Assembly (NCBI RefSeq): GCF_001640805.2
Contig: NC_066838.1
Coordinates: 13,849,632 to 13,913,631, forward strand
Source: Lates calcarifer
Lineage: Eukaryota; Chordata; Actinopteri; Centropomidae
DNA length: 64,000 nt
Direction of reading: 5' to 3'
Numbering within the stretch: the stretch's first letter is position 1; the number at the start of each line of letters is the position of its first letter. Below are positions 1 through 28,600 of the stretch, piece by piece. The notes beneath the pieces were generated by a model. It saw nothing but the letters and a program-made list of their open reading frames with translations, made no database searches and had not been told where the DNA came from. The position numbers and the translations under genes were made by a program.

Positions 1-48
1 CCTCCTCCTCCTCCTCCTGGGTTCCTCTCTCTATCCCTCCCTCTCTGG

Positions 49-51
<3 letters not shown>

Positions 52-86
<35 letters not shown>
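52..86. repeat. (CT)n microsatellite
   Basis: Pure CT dinucleotide run, preceded by a short CCT trinucleotide repeat at the window start. Confidence 0.95.
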
Positions 87-93
<7 letters not shown>

Positions 94-333
94 CACCCCC
101 TCTCAGAGCGTCATGCCGAGGCAGTTGGTTTGCTCCGCTGTGTCTGGGGCTCAGCAAGAGCTGTGAGAGGCTGTTATTTAGGTCTGTTACAGCAGACAGG
201 GAGCAGCTCACCCAAGGGCAGGGGGAGAGTAGAGAGAGTCAGAGTCACACTCAGCTCAGCAAGGCAGGAACCAGATCTGCATTCCAGCTGAGAGAGAAAG
301 AGGGAAACTCCAGCATCGGCAGGAAAGGACAGC

Positions 334-371
<38 letters not shown>
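334..371. repeat. (GA)n microsatellite in rarg 5' region
   Basis: GA run interrupted only near its 3' end (GCGAGC). Complementary to the CT run at 52-86. Confidence 0.95.
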
Positions 372-558
372 CGAGCGAGGGAGTGACAGCGAGAGATAAG
401 TGAAGGGAGGGAAGGGAAAGGCAGCAGATCCAGCTAGCTGTTGCTGCTGTTTGTTGTTGTCACTACCTTCAGCGAGTGACGTGAGTGGTGGAAGCAGGGC
501 AGGACGCAGACAGGACTGAGGGCTCATAGTGATTTTTTGCTCAGGGTGGGGGGGTGCC

Positions 559-17878
<17,320 letters not shown>

Positions 17879-19960
17879 ACAGAGCATTTCATACATACAT
17901 GCATACATACACTAACGCACATGCAGGTTCACACACACATACACACACACACATAGTACAGACATACAGCACAACCTCACTCACTCTCCCACCTCAAGAA
18001 AATGCTGGCCTTCCCTCCCCTCCCTCCCCCCTTCTCTCTCTTTACTGCACATCACTGTGTCCTCCTCCGCAGAGCACAGCAGAGCCTTATGTGTACAGAC
18101 ACTTCTAACTCAGGCCACATGGTCCATGACAAGTGAACTACAGAAAAGCAGAGTAAAGGAGAGATGACAGTAAATCATATGAACTCCTGGCATAGCCAAG
18201 AGGGAAGTTAACATGACAAAAAGAACATCACCTCTTTGAGAAAGCTAAATGTCTCTTTTTTTCCACTATTGTTGTTTATATCTAAAATAGGGGAACGGCC
18301 AAACCAGACACCAGAACTGAGCAGTTGATTCCGATGGATTACAACAAGCACATTTCTCAAAAGAAAACAAGAGCACAGGGCAAAACCAAATCGAGTATGC
18401 TAATCTTTTGTTTTTTTTTTGTGGTTATTGCTTTTGAATATTGTTTTCAGTTTTTCTTTTTTTCAATTTATGAATAAGTCCATACATATCTATATACCAT
18501 TATATTTTTGTCTTTATTTGTTATTCTGGTTTTATATATGAATTCTTTAGACAAGTTTTTTCTTTGAAGAGCTTTCCTGAGAAGATATTCAGAGGGAAAG
18601 AAGGGTAATCAGAACTGGCTGGGTCTTCCTTATCAGCTACATATGCTTGGCTGGGGCTTTTTTGGGCACTTTGGCTCACTGTGGATGTCAATGATAATCA
18701 ACCCAGAGGACTATTGTTATGTTGCAGTGACTTTAATCAGTTTCTGTTATCAGGGAATTGGCATTATTCTATTTTTTGCTCTCGTTGCAGCCAACACACG
18801 CTGTCAATGCGGAAAGTAACTATCTATGTGCCAAAGTTAGGAAAAGTCATCTTCGGAGCATGAGTTTGACTACTGGCAGGGACTCCAGCCACGATCCAGC
18901 GATCCTCACAGCAGAGCGCTCACTCACACATGCACTAAGACAGACACATCCTTGATCTCATGCATGGTATATACACACAAAAGCATACAGACAGACACAC
19001 ACACACACTCCTTTCACTCTACCCTCAGCTGTAGGAGATGTGCCGACCTGGCATCGAGTGCCTGGACAGAGATTTACACTTGATCGTATATGTAGCACTT
19101 TTGTGATCCTCTATTCAAGCAGGGCACACCTCATCTGCTGAGGGTAGAGTTACTGTCTGTGAGTTTGTATCTCCGTTAGCACGTCCCACACGAGGACAAC
19201 GTCAACAAATTGAATACAATCAACCCTAGAGCACTGCCCGATTATGTCAGTAGCCGAATACACACTTTCAGCACAGAACAAAAACATCCTCACATGGCGG
19301 CGACATTATATGCATCGATACGATGATCAAAGACATATGCAAGTCGAAAAGCAGGAATCCTTATGGAAGACATTTTGGAATCAGACTCAGGGCTTTTCAG
19401 TAAGGACCAAACCCTAGCTGCTTTCAGGCACGCTAGAAACAGGCAATATTTATGTGTGTATTCTTGACTCCGTTTCGATCAGCTCAGACCCCCCTCTGCG
19501 TGTACATAGAAGGTAACAAGTCTGAAAAACAGCATGGATGCCAGCAGACTGACTCTCCCAGTGGGGAGGGGCAAATCATCATCATCATCTTCATCCTCCT
19601 CATCATCGTCGTCATCGCAGCCCCCTCCCTGCCTGTGCTCGCGCTGGCATCCATGCAGCAAACTGCCTTCTCATCCCAAAAGCCATTATATCAACTTGTC
19701 TTCTTGTGTATATCCTCACTTCTCTTTAAAGGAGCTGCAGAGGATTATGTGTTCTCGTGTATCATTTCTTTATTGCCAAAATGTCTCAGTAGGCGATCAG
19801 CTGGGAGAGTGCAGCTGATATACAGTACAGAGGGTTTTTGGTTTTTTTTGTTTTTTTGTTTGTTTTTTTTGTCTCTCTTCGAAGCAATATGAACGTTCTC
19901 TCTGTAGTGGTGAGAGGTCCCATCTTCTGAATACGGGCAGGTCTCCTCATTTAGAGTTGA

Positions 19961-19968
19961 GTGTGTGT

Positions 19969-20003
<35 letters not shown>

Positions 20004-20116
20004 CGTGTGTGTGTGTGTGTGTGTGTGAATGCTGTAACACAGTTTCAGTCATAGGGTGAATGTGTGTGTGTGTGTGTGTGAATGCTGTAACACGGTTTCA
20101 GTCATAGGGTGAATGT
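19961..20116. repeat. GT microsatellite plus 53-bp tandem duplication in rarg 3' UTR
   Basis: After the GT run, the unit GAATGCTGTAACAC(A/G)GTTTC and its continuation through CATAGGGTGAATGT occur at 20027 and again at 20080, with one substitution. The two copies are separated by a shorter GT run, so replication slippage or unequal exchange across the microsatellite is likely. Confidence 0.9.
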
Positions 20117-20324
20117 CCTCGGTATGGTGCTATCACACAGAAACTCTTGTGTGATGACCTCATCCTTTCTCTCTGCTGGGCTGCCATGATATTAACCGTG
20201 GTAATGCAGGCAGAATATTGAGATTATGTTGTTCTGTTTTTGTTTTTCAACAAGTTGTTGTCTACCCTCTGTTTATGTCAACTCTTGTCATACAAAGAAA
20301 AGCCATATAAACAGTAAGAGGCAC

Positions 20325-20330
20325 AATAAA
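20325..20330 (+). terminator. rarg: Polyadenylation signal AATAAA (rarg)
   Basis: AATAAA followed within about 15-30 bases by TTTTGTGAG and a T-rich run, a typical downstream U/GU-rich element. Confidence 0.6.
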
Positions 20331-21104
20331 CTACTTTTGTGAGATTACTGGACCTTTTTTTTAATTACATTCCTCCTCCTCGTGCAAAAACATGATTGGA
20401 AACTTCACTCATACAAGCGTTGTAGTTAGTAGAAAACACTGTGGATAAGAAGTTTTGAGTGAATATAACCAAACATTACCAGGATGCATCAGTAGAGGGA
20501 GCTCTTGCACCGTGACTGCAGGGTATGCTGCATGCAGTAGTGTTCACCCTGCATGGAGGATGAGAGCAGGGTCTGTTGGGTCATGGAGAGCTGAGGGTGC
20601 AGAGGCTAATAAATCACAGCCTCCTGCTGAACAAGGACATCAGATAAAGGTCTGTTCCTAAGATTTGTTCATTCTGCAGTTAGAGGAGTGCAGGTGGTAG
20701 AGTAAAAAAAAAAAAAAAAATCATCACAGAGTTACTATTTTGCCCAGTTTTTGTTTCACAGATAGAGCAGTCTAGAAGTTAAAAAGTAAATCTGTCTGTT
20801 ATGATGTATTTACTGAATTTCATAAAGGTGGACAGTGTGTAATGGAAAAAGCAGAGCACCAGTGAAAGCCCACAGCACACCACAACACAGCAAATTAATA
20901 AAGAAAGTGCAGATAAGATAGAAATAATGTATCTAATTTTTTAGATGCATTAGAGTAAGAGAAATATATCAGATATGTTCAGTAATTTTTAAAGTAAAAA
21001 TAATGTCATAAATGATTGTAATCTGACTATTTTGTGGTAATCATTTTTGGCTCTATAAAGGTGTCATAGGCATTTAAAAAAATATATAATTCTTTACTTT
21101 TCAT

Positions 21105-21165
21105 GGACTAAACAAATCGATAAATCAGAGTCATCACCAATGAAAATAAACATTAGTTACAGCCC
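21105..21165 (-). repeat. Fragment of an interspersed teleost repeat
   Basis: The ACAAATCGATAAATCAGAG ... TTAGTTACAGCCCTA pattern resembles a family common in fish genomes. A second remnant in the opposite orientation is at about 59450-59545 (GATTAATCGACTTAATCG, TTTCAGCTCT). Family name not assigned from sequence alone. Confidence 0.5.
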
Positions 21166-21613
21166 TATATTGGTCACGTCCATATTAGAGTTCTGCCAGG
21201 AAAAACGAAAACGATGCTTCCAGCTCAACAGTCAGCACATGGTCCCACATGGTGTCAAGTTTTATTGGACTCAAATGATATTTGATCTTGTACAAGAAAT
21301 CTGAAAACAGTTTTTGGTAATGACCTGTAGAATATGAAAGGACATCAGGGCCTGAAACTCAACTCTGAGTCTACAAATTTGTGAGAATATCTCAAAAACC
21401 TTCACACAGCTGTGCAAACCACATACACCACACTTTTTTTTTTTTTTAATAACTCCTACCTTAGATACATCACTGTCACTGATGTGATCAACTTCTCTTG
21501 ATATCATGATAAAGAACAGGTACCCTCTTAGTAAAGAGCTACTGATAGTAAACATCTCTTTTTTTTCAGTGTACCAGTGTGGGATACTAATGCCTCACCT
21601 TGATTTTATTAAT

Positions 21614-21622
<9 letters not shown>

Positions 21623-21656
<34 letters not shown>
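21623..21656. repeat. (GA)n microsatellite
   Basis: Pure AG/GA run. Confidence 0.95.
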
Positions 21657-21658
<2 letters not shown>

Positions 21659-22146
21659 CAGAGGAGGGTGATAAACAGAGATGAGATTCTATCAATTATA
21701 TGATTGCTTTAATTAACTATCATTAAAGACAGATCAATAACGCCAGACTGGAATTAAAATAAGGTCCATACATTATACACTATTTTACAAGGAACAATCA
21801 AACGGCCTCATATACTGAGCCCCTGGAAGGTGTTGCCATGGGAACCCATGGGAGGGTTTGGGTGTGCTTGGGGGAATTTAAAGGAGCAGGGGAAGATTTC
21901 TATATACTCATCCTTCCACATCAGTGATATTTGATTAACTAATTACTTGAGGTAGGAAGGCATTTCACTGGAAATGAAAAAAAAAAAAATTGGATGAAAA
22001 TGTGAAAAGAAAGGCCTCTGGAAAAAATGGAGTAACTGTACAATGAATTAATAAAGGGTAAAAAAAAATCTCCCGTGTAATATTCTTGCAGCCACAGGAC
22101 ATCAATTATTCACAAAAAAATAGTAAAGGATCCATAAAAGTAGGTC

Positions 22147-22410
22147 ATGACTGCGGCATACCAAAGAAATTCATTTGAATATTTAAACCCAGAGAGACAC
22201 CACGCTGCTGAGTTTGCTCTGAACATTAGCAAACTGCGGTGGTATCTCAGTCAACACACAGGAGAGATAATGGAGCAGCAGAGGCAGCGACTCCTCAAGA
22301 GAGTGATCAGGAGGATAAAGCTCAGTGAACCCAAGTGCTCCTGGCAGCAGTTAGGGAGGAAGGGCCTGGGCTCAGGGTGTGATAAAGGCAGAGGGTGGAG
22401 GTGCATGTGA
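22147..22410 (+). other. Unassigned 87-codon open frame, doubtful gene
   Basis: ATG-initiated frame in the rarg-calcoco1 spacer with balanced amino-acid composition and a basic helical-looking stretch (QQRQRLLKRVIRRIKL). No family is recognised, no splice context is evident, and the surrounding 22.3-23.3 kb region is strongly purine-rich, which lengthens open frames by chance. It may instead be non-coding. Confidence 0.15.
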
Positions 22411-22659
22411 CCTGGGTTTGATGTGATAAAAAAAACAAAAAACGGGAGGGTCTTTGTGCACAGGACCTAAAGCTATATACAAGACAGAGAGGCGTATATG
22501 TCATATACTGGATGTGCGTGGAGTTGGGAGCGGGGTCATAATGTGAAATACCACATCATTTACTGTGTGTCTCCTGCTTGGGTCAGAACAGACGAAAAAG
22601 GACGTGTTAGTCATTTGTTACACATGCAGCGAATCCACGGAGGGTTGGGAATCAGTCAA

Positions 22660-23400
22660 GGGAGGAGAGGAGAGGTGAGGGGAAGGTGAGAAACGTTTTC
22701 AAGTGCAAAGACCATAAATTTAACACCTTCTCCTGCGCGAGGCAGAGAGGCAGGCGGGCGATCTTAAAGAAAGGGTAATGGAGAAAGTGATGAAGAAATG
22801 GGCAAAGGTATCTGTGACAAGAGTGAGAATGGAGGGTGTGCCAGCAGGGAGGCAGAAGGAAATAAACAAGGCCAGGTAGAGGAAGGGGTGATTTGGGAAA
22901 GGGGAGCGAGGGCTGGGAAAGGCAGGCGTCGGGGTCATAAAAACTAGGAGATGTGTTCTGGCCTCTGGGTCTTCATATCTTTTACATTTCTAATTAAAAG
23001 AGATAAAGAGTGAGGGAGCCATCAATCCCACAGTGATTTCCCAGTTAAGGTTTTAGAGGGAGCTGTAAACTAGGCAGCCCGGCATCATTGATTTTATAAT
23101 TAGCTATCGTCACCCCAGACTTAAGATGGAGGGAGTGCGGCAGAGGGGCAGGAGGAGCACTTAAAAGAGGGGAGCGGGAGAGACTTGCCGGAGGAGTGGG
23201 GAGGCACATGGATGAAGATGATGAGGAGGTCAGGCCTGAGGGGGTGGAGGGTGAAATGGGAGTTGGGGGGGAGGGGTGGGGGGCTGTGGGAGAGCCAAAG
23301 GTGAGCAGAGAGGAAAAACCTAGAATGAGGAATGTGACTGAAACAGGCAATGAGCCAAAAGGGAATATAGGCTATATAGCTGTGTGAAAAGAAATGGCAT
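22660..23400. other. Purine-rich (GA-rich) intergenic tract
   Basis: About 700 bases with strong A/G excess on the + strand, interrupted at about 22,980-23,110 by a TAAT-containing block. No gene supported; long frames here are compositional. Confidence 0.6.
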
Positions 23401-23604
23401 AGTTAATTACCAGTGAAATGGCATGTGAGGATCAAAATATTGCTATGATCTTTGGCCAGGAAAAGACACATTAGACCCAATAATGGATACATAAACCATT
23501 TTATTATACAGAACCCCACCCCAAACCCTGTTACATGACGGATAAGAAAAATACACAGTGGGGTACATGTGGGATAACCTTCACGCACAAAACTTCAAAA
23601 CAAA

Positions 23605-25587
23605 CCATAACCACTGGAGCTTTATTGCAATGTGAGACAGTGTCCTGACGAGGAGCACTTGTATTGGAGCTCTCAGTGGAACAACAAAAAAATAACTTCC
23701 CTAAGACATAAAGTCAGATCACAACCACAAACAAGGACTATGGAGAATACATGTAGTGTGCTATTTTCTGGGAAGGAATACCAGACTCCTCAAAACACTC
23801 TATATATGGAGAATCAACATGTACGGCAACACCAGAATAGTGGACTAGTGACACAAGGTAAATGAGAGGTTGGACAGACATTTACTCCTTTCATGACCAC
23901 CTTAATAATCCCCTTCCTGTTGGAGCTGTTTAAACATTAAAATCCATTTCTCTCGCTGATTTCCGCCTCTACCTTAAGCTCAACACGCTGCTGGTATCGT
24001 TCCCGTTCGTTAGCACCAATACCTTGCAACAACACAACTCAAATATTAAACCTTAATAGACACAAAGTGAGTACTTGAAAAGTAGAAAGTAAAAACACAG
24101 TGTAGATAAAATATGCGTAAACACAACACACAATGGTAATGATTACGATAATGATGCAAGGACACGACTGACGTATTGTTAAGTATCCATATATCAACTT
24201 TTCATCTAAAAACTCTTCTATGGTAAAAATAGGGTGCAAATACAGCAGATAGAATCAAGCATCAAAGTGTCTAGCAAATTTTCTTTAGCCAAGCATGGAA
24301 ATTTTTGTCACACATTGCACAAACAGTTGTGTGAAATCCTATTAAAACCTATTTCAAACTAAACCTGAATATAGTTTCATTGCAGCATAACTCAAGTTAA
24401 TTATAAATAGAAAATCATGAAAAATGCATACAGTATTGATTAAAAGGTAGTCAGCAATTTTTACTAGGCAGTATATTGCCATAGGGCTAGAGGGGGGAAT
24501 ACCAACACCATGACATGATGTAAAGATCTATAAAGAAGATATTCTTTGACTCTTGTTTCTTTATTTTAGGCACAAATTTAGAACTGCATGACTGTGAATT
24601 AAGATTTCTGTACAATATAAAGTGTAACAAAGACTGATGCTAAATATCCAAATAACCAGCTAGCAAATTACCATTCAATAATTGTGAAAAGTAAAGCCTG
24701 GCATCATTAATTAACAAGTAAAAACGGCAGCTGACCTATAGTGAAAAGCTTATGAGCATTAATTTTATAATAATGATGATATGAAGTTGCTGAAGTAGAA
24801 CGTTGCATCTGGCATCTATCTTGATAGACTTTTAAAGACAATCTGTTCAATAAGCTCTCTGCCTGTCCGTCTTAGAGTGCCTCTGCACCACTAAATCTCC
24901 TGAACTGCAACTGCATGACAATCAACTGCTAATGCGTACAAGAAAGTGCATATCAAATCTTAGTTCTGAGTAAATGGAGGAGAAATATGATGTCATAGAC
25001 CTACATTACTACAATATAACTCTAGCATGATGCTGTATCATTACTTTATGCTGCCATGAATAGTGTTCAAAGCTGCTGTGGGGGAATTTAATGCTGGAAG
25101 AGAGTTTTGCCATTATTTTTTCAGCGGAGCTGGGGCCTGCACAAAACATCATAATTACAGTGCCTGTCATGACTCCTAATCACAAATGTCATAAAAACGA
25201 CATAACATCCATCGTAAAGCTCTCGACATAGCAATGATTCAACAGAAATCATTCTGCTACAAGCCTGCGAACTCTCAAATGCTGGAGCCCGTGCCTAAAA
25301 GCCCGTCATTTCGAACTATGCTACAGTCTTATGTCAGTCATAAACACGGTGTTGACCTGCCACCACAAGCATTATGTCTTTCCTAACCACAAAACAGTGA
25401 GGGCGATAACACAACAGTCTAGGAGGGAAAAACCAAGGTTCACGGCAGATATGATGTAAATTGCATATTAATATTTTGTCTGTGTAGTGAGTGAGCTGTA
25501 TATGTGCTTGTTAGTGGAAGTAATGTGGAACTACGCAGAGTTCCCCCTTCTCCTCTTTTTGATCTCTCGACGTCGTCCGTCCACTGG
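23605..25587 (-). other. calcoco1: Probable calcoco1 3' UTR
   Basis: About 2 kb of AT-rich sequence after the stop without a coding exon. It would end at the AATAAA read on the - strand at 23626-23621. The TTTATT at 24560 (AATAAA on the - strand) is an alternative nearer end. Confidence 0.45.
23621..23626 (-). terminator. calcoco1: Polyadenylation signal AATAAA (calcoco1)
   Basis: TTTATT on the + strand. On the - strand it is followed by GGTTATGGTTTGTTTTGAAG, a good GU/U-rich downstream element. Confidence 0.5.
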
Positions 25588-25615
25588 TTACCACAGCGAG
25601 GTGTCGGCCAGATCG
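25588..25615 (-). CDS. calcoco1: calcoco1 coding exon 14: short C-terminus and stop
   Basis: Finishes Ser644 and adds DLADTSLW then TAA (25590-25588). Aligns with the SAFYDMASGF region of the mammalian protein, about 50 residues before its end. The stop sits inside CTGTG|GTAACC, which could act as a splice donor, so a longer isoform cannot be excluded. Confidence 0.75.
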
Positions 25616-28600
25616 CTGGAGGAAGACACAAAGGAGAGTGAGCGTGTGTGAAAAACTTGAAAGAAACACACATTCCAGTTGAAAGAGGAGGTTAGACTGA
25701 AGGAGTGGGTGAGTGGGAGAGTGAGGGCTTTAATGATGCTGAAAATTGGCCCGTGACTGCGGTACACCCCTCAGGTAAATCATTGCTACAGCTTGCTGTC
25801 AACTTATCTGTCCCCTTGTCCTCCCATCTCGCCCCTCCCACGCCCCGGCTCTGTCTCAGACTGTCTCCCCCTGCCTCACCCTGACTCAACTTCTTTTACG
25901 ACCACATATTCAAAACTTCCATCTTCCAGCCATACTCACCCTGTCACCATAAATAATTGCTCGCATGTGTCTATGTGCATTAGCAAGCTTTGATTTCACT
26001 GTTTATGAACCATTTCTGTGTAAGATCAGAGGTAGAGAGTAACTAAGTAGATTTACTCAGGTAATATGTTTAAGGACAATTTTTAAGTAGAAGTACCTCA
26101 CTCCTCCATTTTGAGATACTTACATTTCTACATTCCAGGGACTAATATGCTACTTTCTACTCCACTGCATTTATCAGGCGGCTGTGTTCACTAATTACTT
26201 TGCAGAGTAAGGCTGCGTGCACAAATCAAGTCATGAGCTCATAAAATATGACGCATTGCTGGAGTTTAAAACCAGCCAGCATGACAGGTAGAAATTTGTT
26301 GGCTTGTTTGGCCTCAAAGAAATTTTCATTTCAATATGCAGTCAGTAATGCAAACCTCCATTTTTGAACATTAAATCTTCAACTGTAATCGATTTGCTGT
26401 TGTTGTCTTGTCGTCGCTCCTTTAGTAATGCTTTATCCTTCATTGTGGGAAATATCCTTCAGTGTATTTTGAGCGTAGGCAACTAGTGTGACAAATTTGT
26501 TCAATCACATTATTTCTTCCTTTTAGAGTACTCAGATCACCAAAATAGAATTAAAGAAAAAAGGTACTTGTTCTGCAGAAGAATGGCATCTGAGACTGAT
26601 ATATTATCATAAACATCACATTATTATATTGTTTACTGATGCAACAACAAGTAAGTATTTTACTGTTGTAGCTGCTCAAGTTAGTTTTAACTACTTTCTT
26701 CATAGTTAGATAGTTTAGTTCAGGTCCCTCCAGAGAGTCAAGATAATCTAATAAATTATTAAGAAGCATAAAATGGAATATTCAAGTAAAATACAAAACT
26801 GATGAATGGAACCACTTCTGAAATTGATGATTATTACTGACATTTTAATTCAGTTTATTGCAAATATGTATATACTTTTACACTGGTACATAATTTTTAA
26901 TGCAAGACATTTATGGAGTATTATTCCTTTAATACTTGAGAGTAATGGATCGGAGTACCGTTCCCTCCTCCTCTGTGTGTGTGTGTGTGTATGAGTGTGC
27001 ATAAGTGTGTATATTCTACATGCGGTCATGTGTGTTTGAGGCGGGAGGTTGTACCTGAGAACAGCGTCTGTGTGCTCAGGCAGCAAAAGTGCCGTTTCCT
27101 CTCCGGAGCTGTGCCTTCCACACTGAAGTGGATCAGATTCCTCCTCCTAAACACCAGACAGAAACACACACACACACATATATACACACAGAAAGACACT
27201 TAACACATATCTGTCTGACAGCTATTACAGTCTAATAACTTGCAGGCTAGCAGCCTAATTGCAACTGAGATAATGTCTGTATCAAATGATCCACTGCCCA
27301 CGTTTAACTGGTGCACATGGCTATCTGCATGAGGACATAGCTCATTTTCAGTATCACATATAATTACACGACGGTGATGCTGAACAGCTCAGATAGCGCG
27401 TCTCACCGAATCGGAGCTGTGCGCAAGAGTGTCAGCGCCGGCCTGGTGTGGCGAGGAGAGCGGTGCCGGCTGGTTGATGACCACAGCGCTCCTCTCCATC
27501 TCCCTGGGCGAGGGAGGAGGGGTGGTGAGAAGCAAAGAGTCAGGCTGGCCCTGCTCGCACAGGCTGTAGTGTCCCAGAGGTCTTGGTGGACGGAGGGGCT
27601 GCAGGGCCTCTGGGTTCTCATCCTCGGAGTCAGATAACGCGCTGTCAGGCCGCCCTGCCAGACAGAAACATTGGCAAAAGAAAAAGTGATCACTTCTCCC
27701 TCAAAGCGCTGCTCCTGTTGCCCGCGACACAGGCCATTCTGAACAATATTTAGTGTTGCTGCTGAATGATAGTTAGCACTTTTATTGTTCACATCTGCAG
27801 GGCATACAGTAGATTAATGTGTGGCTCCATTCACCTGTAGAGGCGGTCAGGGCAGTGCTCCACTTGGCACTGGCCGCTGTTCCCATCTTCTGCTCCAGCT
27901 GACAGATGTACTCCATCAACTCCTGTAGTGGAAAATACAGCCATCATATCACACACACCGGGGCGGGACTTTCATCATGGCTCCGGCAACCATCTCACCC
28001 TCATAACCCTCATGATGTTGGACTTTTTCAGGCCAAAACCACATAAAATGGTTACACAGTAAATACAAAAAAACAACATTTTTTTATTACTCAGACATTA
28101 TTATGACTGTAGAATAAACATTTAAACATTTGTTTGATTTGTGATGTGCCACAGATTGGCCGCTGTGCTCCCATATGGTGGATGTTAAAATGAAGCTGGA
28201 CACTGATTTTAAAAACATTGACTATCTACTGGGCAAGTGTGATGGTGGTTAGCCAACAAAAACTCTGCAGGCACTTTAACAGTGGCAGCACTGACTGCCC
28301 TGAAATCCACTGATTTATATTGCACTATAAACAATTTATACTGCACAATAACAACCACAAAGACAACAACAGAAAGAAGATTTCTAACACCTGGGACATT
28401 CATAATACTAGTATACTTGTGTATATGTTACATCAGTAAACTTTAAGATATGAATATATTATTAATACTGAGCTTTTAGGAAAAGAAAAAATATTAATTC
28501 AAATTATTCACTAGAGCTTGACAGTGATACAAACGAACAAAATTTGTACTAAATTTAAAGATGATAATGAGTGAAATACTGTAGTTGTGAGCTGATTAGG

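Larger units (their letters stand above)
1..558 (+). promoter_or_regulatory. rarg: Probable rarg isoform-2 promoter (P2) and 5' UTR
   Basis: Sequence upstream of the A2 exon. RARgamma2 is known to be made from its own promoter just before its A exon, so P2 and the 5' UTR should lie here. No TATA box or clean RARE is evident by eye. The stretch contains a CT run (52-86) and a GA run (334-371), complementary to each other, which flank a GC-richer segment. The transcription start cannot be placed. Confidence 0.5.
17879..20350 (+). other. rarg: rarg 3' UTR
   Basis: No coding exon follows the TGA. The stretch contains an acidic-codon-like CAT/CTC repeat (about 19577-19618), a T-rich tract (about 19828-19870), a GT microsatellite (about 19961-20026) and a 53-bp-spaced duplication. 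It ends near the AATAAA at 20325. The length of about 2.4 kb is inferred from the first well-placed poly(A) signal; earlier sites are possible. Confidence 0.6.
20351..22140. other. Intergenic spacer between rarg and calcoco1 (AT-rich)
   Basis: No supported gene. Contains short homopolymers, a GA microsatellite (21623-21656) and an interspersed repeat fragment near 21105-21165. Confidence 0.6.

Noticed and set aside
529..558. Upstream GTG as rarg start
   Set aside because: The conserved RARgamma2 N-terminus begins at the ATG at 559; the extra residues (IFCSGWGGA) are not family-like.
19479..19661. Asp-rich - strand frame (DDDDEEDEDDDDD)
   Set aside because: Product of the ATC/CTC repeat in the rarg 3' UTR.
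23045..23350. 101-codon Pro/Ser-rich - strand frame
   Set aside because: Antisense of a purine-rich tract; no domain or splice context.
27403..27792. 129-codon - strand frame over calcoco1 exon 12
   Set aside because: Wrong frame: the in-phase translation from exon 11 gives the SDSEDE segment of CALCOCO1.
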